In this document: positions 6,329 to 6,849 of the stretch, piece after piece
Layout: every line of letters begins with the position of its first letter
How positions within the stretch are numbered: position 1 is the stretch's first letter
Assembly (NCBI GenBank): GCA_003541445.1
Contig: DPMO01000210.1
Span: 1 to 6,849 of the forward strand
Reading direction: 5' to 3'
Origin: Clostridiales bacterium
GTDB lineage: Bacteria; Bacillota; Sulfobacillia; UBA995; UBA9673
Length of the DNA stretch: 6,849 nt
Notes under the pieces: generated by a model
Databases searched by the model: none
What the model saw: only the letters and a program-made list of their open reading frames with translations
Told to the model about the DNA's origin: nothing
Position numbers and translations under genes: made by a program

Positions 6329-6368
6329 GAAAAAGACACCACCCCGGCCGATAGTGTGGCCGGGGTGG
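6325..6368 (-). terminator. Rho-independent terminator, or attenuator, before cphB
   Basis: A perfect 11-bp inverted repeat, arms 6339-6349 and 6358-6368 (CCACCCCGGCC / GGCCGGGGTGG), has an 8-base loop. Read on the minus strand it is followed by TGTCTTTTTCTT (6338-6327), the GC-rich stem plus U-run of an intrinsic terminator. It lies 33 bp past the acyl-CoA ligase stop and so probably ends that transcript. The U-run reaches the cphB TTG codon, and the G-rich descending arm holds the only Shine-Dalgarno-like bases before cphB. A role in controlling cphB-cphA is therefore possible. Confidence 0.75.
6339..6345 (-). promoter_or_regulatory. Candidate cphB ribosome-binding site inside the hairpin arm
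   Basis: GGGGTGG on the minus strand, ten bases before the TTG at 6328, is the only Shine-Dalgarno-like sequence upstream of cphB. It forms part of the descending arm of the hairpin at 6339-6368, so folding would hide it. The match to the anti-Shine-Dalgarno is imperfect, so this is a weak call. Confidence 0.35.
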
Positions 6369-6400
6369 CTTCCGGCTATGTGCCACCGGCCGCACCGGCG

Positions 6401-6849
6401 CTAGCCGGCGGTCTGCTCGGCCTTTTCGGCCTTCTTCCTCTCCTCCTCGACAAGCACCCTCCTGAGGACCTTCCCGACGATGGTCTTCGGCAGCTCCTCC
6501 CGGAACTCGACCAGCTTCGGGACCTTGTACTTGGCCAGCTTGTCGCGACAGAAGTCGATGATCTCCTCTGCGGTGGCCTCCTCGCCCTCCTTCAGGACGA
6601 TGAAGACCTTGACCGTCTCGCCGCGGTACTTGTCGGGGACCCCGATCGCGGCGGCCTCTTTGACCTTCGGGTGCTCGTAGAGGACCTCTTCTATCTCCCG
6701 CGGGTAGATGTTGTAGCCGCTGGCGAGGATCATCTCCTTCTTGCGGTCCACGATGTAGGTGTAGCCGTCCTCGTCCATCTTGGCTATGTCGCCGGTGTAG
6801 AGCCAGCCGTCGCGAAGGGTGCTGGCCGTCTCGTCAGGCCGGTTCCAGT
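6401..6849 (-). CDS. AMP-forming long-chain acyl-CoA ligase, C-terminal part only
   Basis: C-terminal 148 residues of an ANL-superfamily adenylating enzyme, most like FadD-type long-chain fatty acid-CoA ligases, which activate fatty acids with ATP and load CoA. The 5' part lies beyond the right edge. In order, counting the first complete codon (Trp) as 1: [10 protein letters not shown] (1-10), [12 protein letters not shown] (11-22, the ATP-binding YTGD), [29 protein letters not shown] (28-56, the hinge and CoA-state motif), [19 protein letters not shown] (59-77) and [12 protein letters not shown] (119-130) with the catalytic-type lysine (K126) of the last adenylation motif. A charged tail ([12 protein letters not shown]) ends the protein. 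The reading frame continues upstream of the ATG at 6778, so that ATG is internal. The TAG stop at 6403-6401 is followed by the terminator before cphB, so the gene probably belongs to another transcript. The acyl substrate cannot be decided from this fragment. Confidence 0.92.
   Translation of the reverse strand, partial: WNRPDETASTLRDGWLYTGDIAKMDEDGYTYIVDRKKEMILASGYNIYPREIEEVLYEHPKVKEAAAIGVPDKYRGETVKVFIVLKEGEEATAEEIIDFCRDKLAKYKVPKLVEFREELPKTIVGKVLRRVLVEEERKKAEKAEQTAG

Noticed and set aside
6395..6408. Short inverted repeat CCGGC / GCCGG around the ligase stop codon
   Set aside because: Only five pairs and no T-run; the much stronger hairpin at 6339-6368 is the credible terminator.

Overview
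The window is very GC-rich DNA (roughly 70% by eye). It carries six protein genes, all on the minus strand and packed tightly. They read from right to left: the 3' end of an AMP-forming acyl-CoA ligase, cyanophycinase (cphB), cyanophycin synthetase (cphA), CDP-ME kinase (ispE), a MobA-like nucleotidyltransferase of unknown substrate, and most of the pur operon repressor (purR). No RNA gene, CRISPR array, insertion sequence or long non-coding stretch was seen. The largest gap between genes is 72 bp.

The likely host is a high-GC member of the Bacillota (clostridial or Symbiobacterium/Thermaerobacter-like). The Bacillus-type PurR (winged helix fused to a phosphoribosyltransferase fold) is characteristic of that phylum. 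ispE lying close to purR matches the Bacillus ispE-purR neighbourhood. The CphA N-terminus is of the clostridial kind. GTG and TTG starts are common here. The exact genus cannot be read from the window.

Layout: positions 6401-6849 hold the ligase C-terminus. A strong hairpin followed by a T-rich run on the minus strand (6325-6368) separates it from the rest. From about 6328 leftward, five genes run with gaps of 13-27 bp or overlap. cphB and cphA share an ATGA stop/start overlap, and the ispE, nucleotidyltransferase and purR genes each have a recognisable Shine-Dalgarno sequence. This suggests one transcription unit that joins storage-polymer metabolism to isoprenoid-precursor synthesis and purine regulation.

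How the genes work together: CphA polymerises aspartate and arginine into cyanophycin using ATP, and CphB cuts the polymer to beta-Asp-Arg dipeptides, so the pair forms a nitrogen/carbon/energy store. IspE is the fourth step of the MEP pathway. PurR senses PRPP. No direct biochemical link between the cyanophycin pair and the housekeeping genes is visible; the link is genomic.

The points most worth a second look are the terminator that runs into the cphB start and contains its only possible ribosome-binding site, an insertion of about 18 residues with unusual codons in PurR, the missing canonical glycine-rich signature in the nucleotidyltransferase, and an HXXEH motif in the CphA N-domain. Nothing here shows a wholly new system: every gene belongs to a recognisable family.
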